A stretch of DNA of 6,026 bases from Treponema sp. (GCA_031259035.1 JAIRLZ010000015.1:1-6026), one strand, 5' to 3'; positions 1 through 5,576 are shown, numbered from the stretch's first letter. Program-made: numbers and translations. Notes: generated from the sequence alone by a model not told the origin.

Positions 1-1263
1 ATTGTGTGGTTCTATCGCCGGTGGACGAATACGTCAAAAACTTTTCAAAAGATGCATGATACGATATTCTGGTACGGAAAAACCAAAGATGCGGTAACGT
101 TCAACAAAAACGGCTACGCCCCGTCGTCCCATCAATTAAAAAAATTTGAGAAAGGCTGGGACCAAAACGTGGTGTATCTCAAAGGGAAAAGAATCAAGCA
201 ATATATTATTTACAATAAAGAAAAGTTTGAAAAAAATTGCAATTCTATCGACCCCGATGCGCGGCTTGTATACCGGGAAACAAGCGAATTAAAAGTCGCT
301 CCGCCTGATGTCCTTGAGTTTTCTGTAATAAATTCGCAAGCCGATGAATTTATCGGATACCCCACTCAAAAGCCCGAAGACCTGTTGTACAAGCTGATTT
401 TCACGGCCAGCAACGAAGGCGATGTCGTTCTTGATCCGTTTATGGGCGGCGGCACGACCATTGCCGTCGCGGACAGGCTGGGCCGGCAGTGGATAGGAAT
501 CGACCAGTCGGCGATGGCGGTAAAAGTTACCGAATTGCGCTTGCAGAAGCAGGCGGACTTGTTCAGTTCCCCCTACACGGTGCAGCTTCACAAATACGAC
601 TATGACACCCTCCGTTACAAGGACGCTTTTCAGTTTGAAAGCTGGATTGTCCGGCAGTTCGGTGGGACGCCCAACGCCAAGCAGCGCGGGGACATGGGGC
701 TTGACGGGAAAACAGGGGACGGCGCGCCGATACAGGTAAAGCGCTCTGACAACATCGGGCGTAACGTGATAGACAATTTTAAATCAGCCGTTGAACGGTT
801 TGACAAAAATCTATTTGAAAAAAATATAACGGCAAAAAAGCCAATCGGGTATATCATCGCCTTTTCCTTTGGCAAGGGCGCTATTGAAGAAGTCGCCCGG
901 TTAAAAAATAGGGAAGACCGCGTTATAAAACTGGTAACGGTTGAAGAAATTGTTCCGATTGCGGTTAAGCCGTCTATGGGCGTTCATATCAGGGAACTTT
1001 CAAGAGACGACAAGGGAATGAGGCGGCTTGAATTTATCACACACGGGGACAGTCCCGCAGGCATTGAGTTTTACAGTTGGGATTTTAAGTACGATAAAGA
1101 AAAGGGGTTTAGGCCATCAGTTATTATTGACAAGGAAGGGAAACAAATTATTTCTCTTAAAGCTGGAACCCATACTATAGCGGTGAAAGTTGTTGATAAC
1201 GACGGCCTTGAAAACATGGAAATAATAACATTAAAAATAAACGGCGCGGTGGAACGCGGCTGA
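1..1263 (+). CDS. DNA methyltransferase fused to an Mrr-like nuclease domain (5'-truncated by the window)
   Basis: The reading frame is open from base 1, so the true start and motif IV (the DPPY-type catalytic motif) lie upstream. Counting base 1 as codon 1, the first part reads like the target-recognition side of an N6-adenine/N4-cytosine methylase (FYRRWTNTSKTFQKMHD). Then come YPTQKPEDLL at about residue 120 and the S-adenosylmethionine-binding DPFMGGGTT at about residue 145. This order (catalytic motif before FxGxG) is the beta class. From about 215 to 300, FESWIVRQFGG, GDMGLDG (Asp 235) and QVK (Lys 247) fit the D...QxK core of a PD-(D/E)xK nuclease of the Mrr/restriction-endonuclease-like fold. 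The last 75 residues look like a beta-sandwich (PKD/Ig-like) domain with GTHTIAVKVVDNDGLEN. Methylation is well supported. DNA cutting by the same chain is inferred, and the specificity cannot be read. It could be a single-chain restriction-modification enzyme or a methylase with a sensor domain. Confidence 0.87.
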   Translation: MVWFYRRWTNTSKTFQKMHDTIFWYGKTKDAVTFNKNGYAPSSHQLKKFEKGWDQNVVYLKGKRIKQYIIYNKEKFEKNCNSIDPDARLVYRETSELKVAPPDVLEFSVINSQADEFIGYPTQKPEDLLYKLIFTASNEGDVVLDPFMGGGTTIAVADRLGRQWIGIDQSAMAVKVTELRLQKQADLFSSPYTVQLHKYDYDTLRYKDAFQFESWIVRQFGGTPNAKQRGDMGLDGKTGDGAPIQVKRSDNIGRNVIDNFKSAVERFDKNLFEKNITAKKPIGYIIAFSFGKGAIEEVARLKNREDRVIKLVTVEEIVPIAVKPSMGVHIRELSRDDKGMRRLEFITHGDSPAGIEFYSWDFKYDKEKGFRPSVIIDKEGKQIISLKAGTHTIAVKVVDNDGLENMEIITLKINGAVERG

Positions 1264-1299
1264 AAACGACGTGGACAGAATGTTTGAAGGAGAAGAACT

Positions 1300-1320
1300 A
1301 TGATGGAAAGATGGATATAG
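1300..1320 (+). other. Start of a truncated downstream gene (remnant)
   Basis: AAGGAG at 1287-1292, with a 7-base spacer, precedes ATG ATG and four more codons (MMERWI), then TAG. A second frame from ATG 1311 gives MDIVIPLNIY before a TAA at 1341-1343, exactly where the palindromic element begins. A good ribosome binding site 24 bases after the methyltransferase stop suggests a second operon gene whose body was lost when the IS630 copy arrived. The six-codon frame is unlikely to be functional as it stands. What the lost gene encoded cannot be told. Confidence 0.3.
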
Positions 1321-1343
1321 TGATTCCTCTCAATATATATTAA

Positions 1344-1528
1344 GGGAACCTCTAAAAACGCGAACCTGCGGTTCGACAGTTTTTAGAGGTTTTCTTACCC
1401 TGTGGAGAAAATTGTGTTTGCGTAATTCATTACAAATAAAGAATTAGCAATTTTCTCCGAGGAACCTCTGGAAACGCGAACCTTCGGTTAGCGAACCTTC
1501 GGTTCGACCGGAGTTTCCAGAGGTTCCC
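1344..1528. mobile_element. Palindromic MITE-like element 1, flanked by TTAA
   Basis: This 185-bp unit has TTAA on both sides (1340-1343 and 1529-1532). Including TTAA, its ends form a perfect 14-bp inverted repeat (1340-1353 with 1519-1532). Inside are two hairpins: AACCTCTAAAAAC (1347-1359) with 1379-1391, and a 15-bp perfect stem, 1461-1475 with 1513-1527. Between them is a core, 1392-1458, starting TTCTTACCC, with GGAGAAAATTG (1404-1414) facing CAATTTTCTCC (1448-1458). The first loop holds CGAACC-TGC-GGTTCG (1361-1375). The second holds two 15-bp copies of CGAACCTTCGGTT plus two bases (1477-1506). It codes for nothing. The core is shared with the element at 2062-2299, which is why I treat it as the same mobile family. 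Confidence 0.75.
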
Positions 1529-2061
1529 TTAAGTTAAATAGGCATATATCGCGGTTTCAAGCAACTTGTGTAACGGCGCTGTATCCCGCAATTCCTTTTT
1601 CATAGTTGCCCATGTTTTTTCGATCGGATTTAAATCCGGGTAATAAAGCGGCAAGCGCAACAAAAACACTTTGCGGTTTCCACATGTCTCCTCAAGCCGT
1701 TTTTTCCTGTGAAAACTTGCCCGGTCCATAATGACCGTTTTCCCCGTTTCAACCTCTTGTAAGAGGCTGTTTTCAACCATTCTTCAAAACGGGTTCCAGC
1801 CATTGCTTCTTGATAACACATAGGCGCTAACTGCCTCTCGCCGCCACCGTCATGTATGTGTCCGGCGACAACATGAACGCGCCGGAATTTCTTCCCCCGC
1901 TTGCGGTCTTCCACTTTTACCCCGCGTTGAGCGCGTCCGTATTTCCGCTTTAAATCGCTGTTTATACCCCTTTCCTCAACATATACGCGGTTCTCTTCCG
2001 GCATCTCTCCGACGGTCTTTAAGTGCTTTTCACGTTTTGCTTCGCTTTTTTCGGAATAAGT

Positions 2062-2299
2062 TAGGCTGTTCCAAAACGCGCCTTATGGCGTCAGTTTTGG
2101 AACAGCTTCTTACCCATGGAGAACATTGGATAAGCCACAAATGCTAAACCCATAAAGAATTGGCAATTTTCTCCAAAAGCTTGTTCCAAAACTAACCCGA
2201 ACCGCAGGTTCGCAACCGCAGGTTCGCAACCGCAGGTTCGCAACCGCAGGTTCGCAACCGCAGGTTCGCAACCGCAGGTTCGCGCTTTGGAACAAGCTC
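2062..2299. mobile_element. Palindromic MITE-like element 2, inserted in the IS630 transposase with AAGT duplication
   Basis: This 238-bp insertion is flanked by AAGT at 2058-2061 and 2300-2303. Removing it with one AAGT restores an uninterrupted transposase frame reading VTRKKTFTYSEKSE, so the boundaries are set by the sequence itself. The termini are an imperfect inverted repeat (TAGGCTGTTCCAAA against GAGCTTGTTCCAAA, 11 of 14). The left hairpin is GCTGTTCCAAAAC 2065-2077 with 2094-2106. The right hairpin is AGCTTGTTCCAAA 2178-2190 with 2286-2298. The core, 2107-2174, starts TTCTTACCC and ends GCAATTTTCTCC, as in element 1. There is no open frame of substance, so it must have been moved by a protein made elsewhere. 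Confidence 0.85.
2199..2282. repeat. Six tandem 14-bp copies of CAACCGCAGGTTCG
   Basis: Six uninterrupted 14-bp units (84 bases exactly) fill the loop of the right hairpin of element 2. Each unit contains the small palindrome AACC-GCA-GGTT, and the first copy (GAACC) extends to a 6-bp stem. All copies are identical apart from the first base or two of unit 1. The same palindrome occurs singly, in reverse orientation, at 1361-1375 and inside the hairpin at 3952-3982. There are no spacers, so it is not a CRISPR array. Identical copies point to recent expansion. Confidence 0.9.
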
Positions 2300-2409
2300 A
2301 AGTAAAAGTTTTTTTACGGGTTACGCCGAGGGTCTTAAACCTTTTGTCTATCGCCTGAAAGCGGACGCCGAATTCCGCGTAGAAGCGCTATATCCCGTAA
2401 CGGATATGG

Positions 2410-2580
2410 TCTTGCTGCGCGCTCCAGCGTAGCCGGGAAACATTCCCACGCCGCACCCCACCCACATTTTGTCAGCATTGGGCTTTATGCTCAAGGCAAA
2501 ACAGCGAATATAACAAAAAATTATAAATAATTTATACCCTGTTAATGGCTTTTATGGTATGAATCTTATATTTTCTAGGT
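2410..2580. other. Gap between the IS remnant and the efflux operon
   Basis: Bases 2410-2500 are moderately GC-rich. On the minus strand they carry a 48-codon frame beginning MLTKCGWGAAWECFPATL that runs into the transposase region in the wrong frame. I do not recognise it and do not call it. Bases 2505-2575 are strongly AT-rich, as expected for the promoter region of the efflux operon, but no convincing -35/-10 pair can be chosen by eye. TolC ATG 2581 has only AGG one base upstream, so its ribosome binding site is weak. Confidence 0.4.
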
Positions 2581-3873
2581 ATGAAAAGAAACAGCCTGCT
2601 TTATATAAGTCTTATTATCTTTAGTTTTGCCGAAGTCTGGGGGCAGGATGCCTTGCCGCAAAGAACCCTGACCGTTGATGATGCGGTGGCGATTGCGCTT
2701 GAAAAAAATCTTGGACTGGAACGGAGCGCCCTGGAAATTGCGGGCAAAAAGAGAGCCGGCGACCGGTACTGGAACAGCCTGATTCCCTCCGTGAGCGCTT
2801 CCGTGGGGGCAAGCCATCCCAGTTCAATTACCGGGTCCCTATCCCCGGAACAGAACGGCTGGACGTCGGGAGTTTCCGTATCGGCGTCAGTCAGCGTATC
2901 TACCGCGGTGATAGAAAATATAAAAAAAACCAGGGCGGACTACAAGGCGGGCCTTTTAAGCCATGAACTGGCGAAGCGGGAATTGGAATTACAGGTACGG
3001 AAACTTTTCTATCAGATTTTACTGTTACGGGCCAATATTGAACTGGCGTCCCAAAGCCTCGAAAGCGCCCGGGCCCGGTATGAAGAAAGCGCCGCCCTTG
3101 CCAGGGTCGGACAGGCTTCCCGGCTGGATGAACTGTCGGCGCGGGTGGATATGGAAAACCAGCGGCCAAAGGTACGGAGCGCCGAAACCCTGTACGCCAA
3201 TGCTCTTGACTCCTTTAAGGCGGTATTGGGCATTGAACAGGAAACTGAATTACTGTTACAGGGGAATCTCGAATATTCAGGCGGTGTCGCTGCCGGTGAA
3301 GAAAGCCGGAATGAATCCCTGGGCGAATCTCTTGAAACGGCGGCGCTGCGGCAGGGGATAAAAGCCCTGGAAGCCCAGAAGAAAGCGGCGTGGCACGAGG
3401 CGTATATACCAAGTCTGCGGCTTTCCTGGAACGCCAATCCCCTTTATCGCAATGAAGCCTGGAATGATGCATCCGGTTCTTTTTCTATCAGCTTAGGGAT
3501 TAACCTAGACAGTTTCCTGCCCTGGTCTGTGGCAAAGACCCAGTTGGATACCCTTGACGACAGTATTCAATCTTCCCAACTGCAACTGGACGAATCGCTG
3601 CGAAACCGGGAAGACCGCATCCGGCAGTACGAACGGACGATAAACCAAACCAGAGAAACGATAGAAGCCCTCGCCTTGAATGTGGAATTGGCGGAAAGCG
3701 CCTACGCAATGTACGGGGAAGCCTACCGGCAGGGGGCTGCGGATTACCAGAGTCTGCGTAACGCCGGGGACAGCCTGTTACAGGCAAAAAATCAGGTTCA
3801 ACAGGAATACTACAATCTTATCGCGGCGGTACTGGATTTGGAAAAAGAATTGAATATCGCGTTTACCTTTTAG
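2581..3873 (+). CDS. TolC-family outer membrane efflux protein (OEP)
   Basis: This 430-residue outer-membrane channel would join the adaptor and pump downstream in an RND tripartite exporter. The N-terminus is a signal peptide: basic KR, a hydrophobic stretch LLYISLIIFSF, and a likely cut after VWG. There is no lipobox Cys. The protein then shows the OEP duplication: TLTVDDAVAIALEKN at about 29-43, a long helical segment at about 151-220 (LARVGQASRLDELSARVDME), and the second helical repeat at about 326-428 (YRQGAADYQSLRNAGDSLLQAKNQ). The two YxxG-like turns (ALARVGQAS and EAYRQGAAD) correspond in the two halves. Length matches the family. The start at 2581 is chosen because it gives a proper signal peptide; the frame is closed by TGA at 2560-2562. 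It is the first gene of the locus. Its counterpart in Borrelia would be BesC. The exported substrate is unknown. Confidence 0.92.
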   Translation: MKRNSLLYISLIIFSFAEVWGQDALPQRTLTVDDAVAIALEKNLGLERSALEIAGKKRAGDRYWNSLIPSVSASVGASHPSSITGSLSPEQNGWTSGVSVSASVSVSTAVIENIKKTRADYKAGLLSHELAKRELELQVRKLFYQILLLRANIELASQSLESARARYEESAALARVGQASRLDELSARVDMENQRPKVRSAETLYANALDSFKAVLGIEQETELLLQGNLEYSGGVAAGEESRNESLGESLETAALRQGIKALEAQKKAAWHEAYIPSLRLSWNANPLYRNEAWNDASGSFSISLGINLDSFLPWSVAKTQLDTLDDSIQSSQLQLDESLRNREDRIRQYERTINQTRETIEALALNVELAESAYAMYGEAYRQGAADYQSLRNAGDSLLQAKNQVQQEYYNLIAAVLDLEKELNIAFTF

Positions 3874-3879
3874 GGATTA

Positions 3880-3982
3880 AAGTTGTTTGGAAAATTCAGT
3901 TTCCGAACAACTTCCGCTAAAAAAAAGCAAAATGCGGAGCATTTTGCAATGCTTGTAAGCTAACCGCAGGTTAGCTTACAAG
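3880..3982. repeat. Palindromic hairpin cluster (element 3) between channel and adaptor genes
   Basis: Three stems fill the gap after the TolC stop. AAGTTGTTTGGAAA (3880-3893) pairs with 3900-3913, 14 positions with one G-T type pair. GCAAAATGC (3927-3935) pairs with GCATTTTGC (3939-3947). CTTGTAAGCTAACC (3952-3965) pairs perfectly with 3969-3982 around a GCA loop. The last contains AACCGCAGGTT, the unit of the tandem array at 2199-2282. The middle stem resembles that at 5023-5040. No target duplication is evident. A run of A, not T, follows the first stem, so it is not a standard terminator. Confidence 0.75.
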
Positions 3983-3990
3983 TCCATTTT

Positions 3991-3995
3991 GGAGG
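3991..3995 (+). promoter_or_regulatory. Ribosome binding site that fixes the adaptor start
   Basis: GGAGG at 3991-3995 lies five bases before TTG 4001. An in-frame TTG at 3989 overlaps this site and cannot use it, so 4001 is the better start and removes four residues from the longest frame. Confidence 0.8.
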
Positions 3996-4000
3996 CAGTC

Positions 4001-4957
4001 TTGAAAAAATTGGTGACACTCATAATCGTGGCGGCCCTTGGGGCGGGCTTTATTTTTATCCCCCAAAAACTGGCGAGCGGCAGCGCGTCCGTACCGGGGC
4101 CGGAATGGCCGGGTTCCGGCGGCGGACCGGGAGGCCGGCAAACCCAGTACCGGAATACGGTCTTCGCGGTCCGCACGGCAACGGCGGAACGGCGGACCCT
4201 TCAGGCGTACATTGAGGTAAACGGCAACATCGTCAGCGAGAAGCAGGTGGCCGTCGTTCCCGACGCCGCGGGCAAACTGGTTTCCATGAAGGTCAGACTT
4301 GGTTCCCTGGTACGAAAGGGCGCGTTGGTGGCGGAAGTCGATCCTTCCCGTCCGGGTATAGACTACTCGTTAAGCCCCGTCTACGCGCCCATTTCAGGGA
4401 CCGTCGTCTCCAATCCCCTTGCCATCGGCTCCACGGTTTCTACCGCCACAACCTTGTTGACCCTGGCGGCGGCGGGTTCCACGGAAATAGAGGCCGCCAT
4501 TCCCGAACGGGAAGTGGGACAGCTCCGCGCCGGACTGCGGGCGGAGGTATTCCTGGAGGCTTTCCCCGGCGAAGTTTTCGCGGCGGAAGTGATCCGCCTT
4601 TCCCCGGTACTGGATCCGGTTTCCCGGACAAAGCGGATTGTCATGAGGTTTATCCGGGAAGATCCCCGGATCAATCCGGGAATGTTCGCGCGGATAAAAC
4701 TGAACACCCGCGCCTATCCGCAAGTGGTATCCGTCCCCGAAGACGCGATAGTCGAAAACCGGGGAACTACGGCGGTGTATGTGGTATCAGCCGGCGCGGC
4801 GGAAACAACCGTAAGCATGAGGGAAATAGAAGCGGGGGTAAGCGTAGACGGGGAAGTGGAGATAAAGAGCGGTCTTGACTCCGGGGAAGCGGTGGTGATT
4901 CAAGGCCAGCAGTTTCTTACCGACGGCGCCGCGGTGCGGGTAATCGGGAACCGGTAA
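4001..4957 (+). CDS. RND efflux membrane-fusion (adaptor) protein, short hairpin-less type
   Basis: This 318-residue periplasmic adaptor of the HlyD/AcrA family links the inner-membrane pump to the outer-membrane channel. It starts at TTG 4001, giving MKKLVTLIIVAALGAGFIFI, a signal peptide or N-terminal anchor. A Gly/Pro-rich linker follows (to about residue 50). One half of the lipoyl domain is at about 77-115 (VVPDAAGKLVSMKVRLGSLVRKGALVAEVD), and the other at about 128-156 (YAPISGTVVSNPLAIGSTV). The beta-barrel is at about 160-234 (AAIPEREVGQLRAGLRAEV to INPGMFARIKL), and the rest is membrane-proximal. The two lipoyl halves are joined by only about 12 residues (PSRPGIDYSLSP), so the coiled-coil hairpin of AcrA is absent. 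Length and layout match Borrelia BesA, known to lack that hairpin. It is cotranscribed in principle with the TolC-like gene, 127 bases upstream. Confidence 0.92.
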   Translation: MKKLVTLIIVAALGAGFIFIPQKLASGSASVPGPEWPGSGGGPGGRQTQYRNTVFAVRTATAERRTLQAYIEVNGNIVSEKQVAVVPDAAGKLVSMKVRLGSLVRKGALVAEVDPSRPGIDYSLSPVYAPISGTVVSNPLAIGSTVSTATTLLTLAAAGSTEIEAAIPEREVGQLRAGLRAEVFLEAFPGEVFAAEVIRLSPVLDPVSRTKRIVMRFIREDPRINPGMFARIKLNTRAYPQVVSVPEDAIVENRGTTAVYVVSAGAAETTVSMREIEAGVSVDGEVEIKSGLDSGEAVVIQGQQFLTDGAAVRVIGNR

Positions 4958-5057
4958 GGATCTGTTCAGAAATAACATGACCAAACGGTCATGTTATTTC
5001 CTAATTGCGCAAGCAATTAAAACAAAATGCTGTGCATTTTATTTATGAACAGTTCCT
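4957..5057. repeat. Palindromic hairpin cluster (element 4) after the adaptor gene
   Basis: Outer arms AGGATCTGTTCA (4957-4968) and TGAACAGTTCCT (5046-5057) are inverted with one mismatch in 12. They enclose a perfect 14-bp stem GAAATAACATGACC (4969-4982) with 4987-5000, a stem AATTGC (5003-5008) with 5013-5018, and AAAATGC with GCATTTT (5024-5040). TAAGGA occurs at both the left edge (4955-4960) and just past the right edge (5057-5062). The cluster begins on the last base of the adaptor stop codon. The CAAAATGC-NGN-GCATTTT core is shared with the cluster at 3880-3982. Confidence 0.75.
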
Positions 5058-5059
5058 AA

Positions 5060-5196
5060 GGAAGCGTTGATTTATTCAATCGAGAATAAATGAGCGCTAC
5101 TTTAATGCAAGGTCAGCTTCGCTGACCCTATTTGCGCAATGAAATGAGCAAATACAGAGGGAAACGCTGATTGGCATCAAGTTAATAAGCGTTTCC
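5060..5196. repeat. Palindromic hairpin cluster (element 5) flanked by CTAA
   Basis: CTAA stands on both sides (5056-5059 and 5197-5200). The left stem AGCGTTGATTTATTC (5063-5077) pairs with 5084-5098, 13 of 15 Watson-Crick plus one G-T. The middle stem GGTCAGC (5111-5117) pairs with 5121-5127. The right stem GGGAAACGCT (5159-5168) pairs perfectly with AGCGTTTCCC (5188-5197). The left and right ends resemble each other in direct orientation (GGAAGCGTTGATT, GGGAAACGCTGATT), as in elements 1 and 2. It touches element 4 directly. Confidence 0.68.
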
Positions 5197-5198
5197 CT

Positions 5199-5207
5199 AA
5201 AGGAGTG
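5199..5207 (+). repeat. Direct repeat AAAGGAGTG (left copy)
   Basis: AAAGGAGTG occurs here and again at 5570-5578, where it is the ribosome binding site of the pump gene. The two copies bracket the segment carrying the small minus-strand gene, so this may be a 9-bp target duplication or a duplicated binding site. Chance is possible because the motif is purine-rich. Confidence 0.4.
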
Positions 5208-5213
5208 GTGATG

Positions 5214-5438
5214 TTAGGCGGAAGCGGCTATCTTCTCGCGGACAAGCGCTTTGATAACCTCGGCGGGACGAGAGGTTTCGGACTGGGAACGGATATAAGC
5301 CGCCGTAACCGTACCAAGGGCGGCGAGCAAATCCCGCTGACGGGTAAAAAACCCGCCCGCCCCGTCTTTCAGCGGGGGCGTAATCTTCGTCCAACGTTTA
5401 TCCAGAGCATCCGTTTCTTCTTCAGTCATTCTTGGCAT
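5214..5438 (-). CDS. Small hypothetical protein, possible orphan antitoxin-like
   Basis: This 74-residue, highly charged protein lies on the strand opposite to the efflux genes. It starts MPRMTEEETDALDKRW, continues GGFFTRQRDLLAALGTVTAAYI, and ends RPAEVIKALVREKIAASA. The start at 5438 is set by a perfect AGGAGG (5444-5449 on the minus strand) five bases upstream. The same frame is open further upstream to a TTG at 5585, but nothing supports that longer start. The last 20 residues (EVIKALVREKIA) resemble the second helix of ribbon-helix-helix proteins, which is the only hint of function. I recall similar small proteins in termite-gut treponemes but cannot verify it. No toxin-like gene is beside it. 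It has no signal peptide or membrane segment. Confidence 0.66.
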   Translation of the reverse strand: MPRMTEEETDALDKRWTKITPPLKDGAGGFFTRQRDLLAALGTVTAAYIRSQSETSRPAEVIKALVREKIAASA

Positions 5439-5443
5439 AGTGT

Positions 5444-5449
5444 CCTCCT
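5444..5449 (-). promoter_or_regulatory. AGGAGG ribosome binding site of the small minus-strand gene
   Basis: A consensus six-base Shine-Dalgarno sequence five bases before ATG 5438. It is the best one in the window and the main reason to prefer this strand and start over the overlapping plus-strand frame. Confidence 0.75.
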
Positions 5450-5570
5450 GCAATCCGGCGAGGGAGCGCCATGCGTTACGGCGCTTCATCGCATGAAAAG
5501 TATTGATGGTCCAATCATCATGGTTAGACACGTTGCTAATATAGTAAGCCCGTCGGAAAGGGCCAGGTAA

Positions 5571-5576
5571 AAGGAG
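5571..5576 (+). promoter_or_regulatory. Ribosome binding site of the RND pump gene
   Basis: AAGGAG with an eight-base spacer before ATG 5585. It supports this start, which also gives the usual short cytoplasmic N-terminus before the first membrane helix. Confidence 0.75.

Larger units (their letters stand above)
1529..2409 (-). pseudogene. IS630-family transposase, decayed and interrupted
   Basis: Read on the minus strand, the conserved part runs FGVRFQAIDKRFKTLGVTRKK (N-terminal helix-turn-helix side), KTFTYSEKSEAKREK, PEENRVYVEERGIN, GRAQRGVKVEDRKRGKKF, then VIMDRASFH and LPLYYPDLNPIEKTWA, ending AIYAYLT at a TAA in 1529-1531. These are hallmarks of the IS630 DDE transposase. The gene is broken four ways. 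A 238-bp element sits at 2062-2299. The frame shifts at about 1777-1785, between FEEW and VENSLLQEV. The first catalytic Asp of the usual VDESGI is Glu (VEERGI). The 5' end loses its frame at a TAG at 2388-2390, upstream of which only a faint PYPLRDIA (to 2409) fits. The second Asp and the final Glu are intact. The first 70-80 residues are missing. The terminal inverted repeats of the IS were not identified, so only the gene remnant is bounded here. Confidence 0.83.

Noticed and set aside
2199..2282. Regular short repeats that could suggest a CRISPR array
   Set aside because: Units are 14 bp, contiguous and identical, with no spacers; they are a tandem expansion in a hairpin loop.
2110..2301. 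Minus-strand open frame with the repeated peptide NLRLRTCGCEPAV
   Set aside because: It is a translation of the 14-bp tandem repeat and the element's hairpin, with no ribosome binding site and no protein-like composition.
2505..2575. Promoter for the efflux operon
   Set aside because: AT-rich with several TATA-like strings, but no pair with acceptable -35 match and spacing could be chosen.
3012..3437. Long minus-strand open frame inside the TolC-like gene
   Set aside because: The plus-strand frame has clear family motifs and a signal peptide; the opposite frame is a by-product of GC-rich codons.
3880..3913. Possible intrinsic terminator after the TolC-like stop
   Set aside because: A good stem, but it is followed by CCGC and a run of A rather than T on the plus strand, so it does not fit the rho-independent pattern; the same holds for the stem at 4969-5000.
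5466..5520. Short inverted repeats GCGCC...GGCGC and TGATG...CATCA upstream of the small minus-strand gene
   Set aside because: Arms are only 5 bp and expected by chance; not enough to call an operator.
5205..5570. Plus-strand open frame preceded by AAAGGAGTG
   Set aside because: It lies opposite the small minus-strand gene, which has a better ribosome binding site and a more protein-like sequence; the plus frame is rich in Gly/Arg without recognisable structure.
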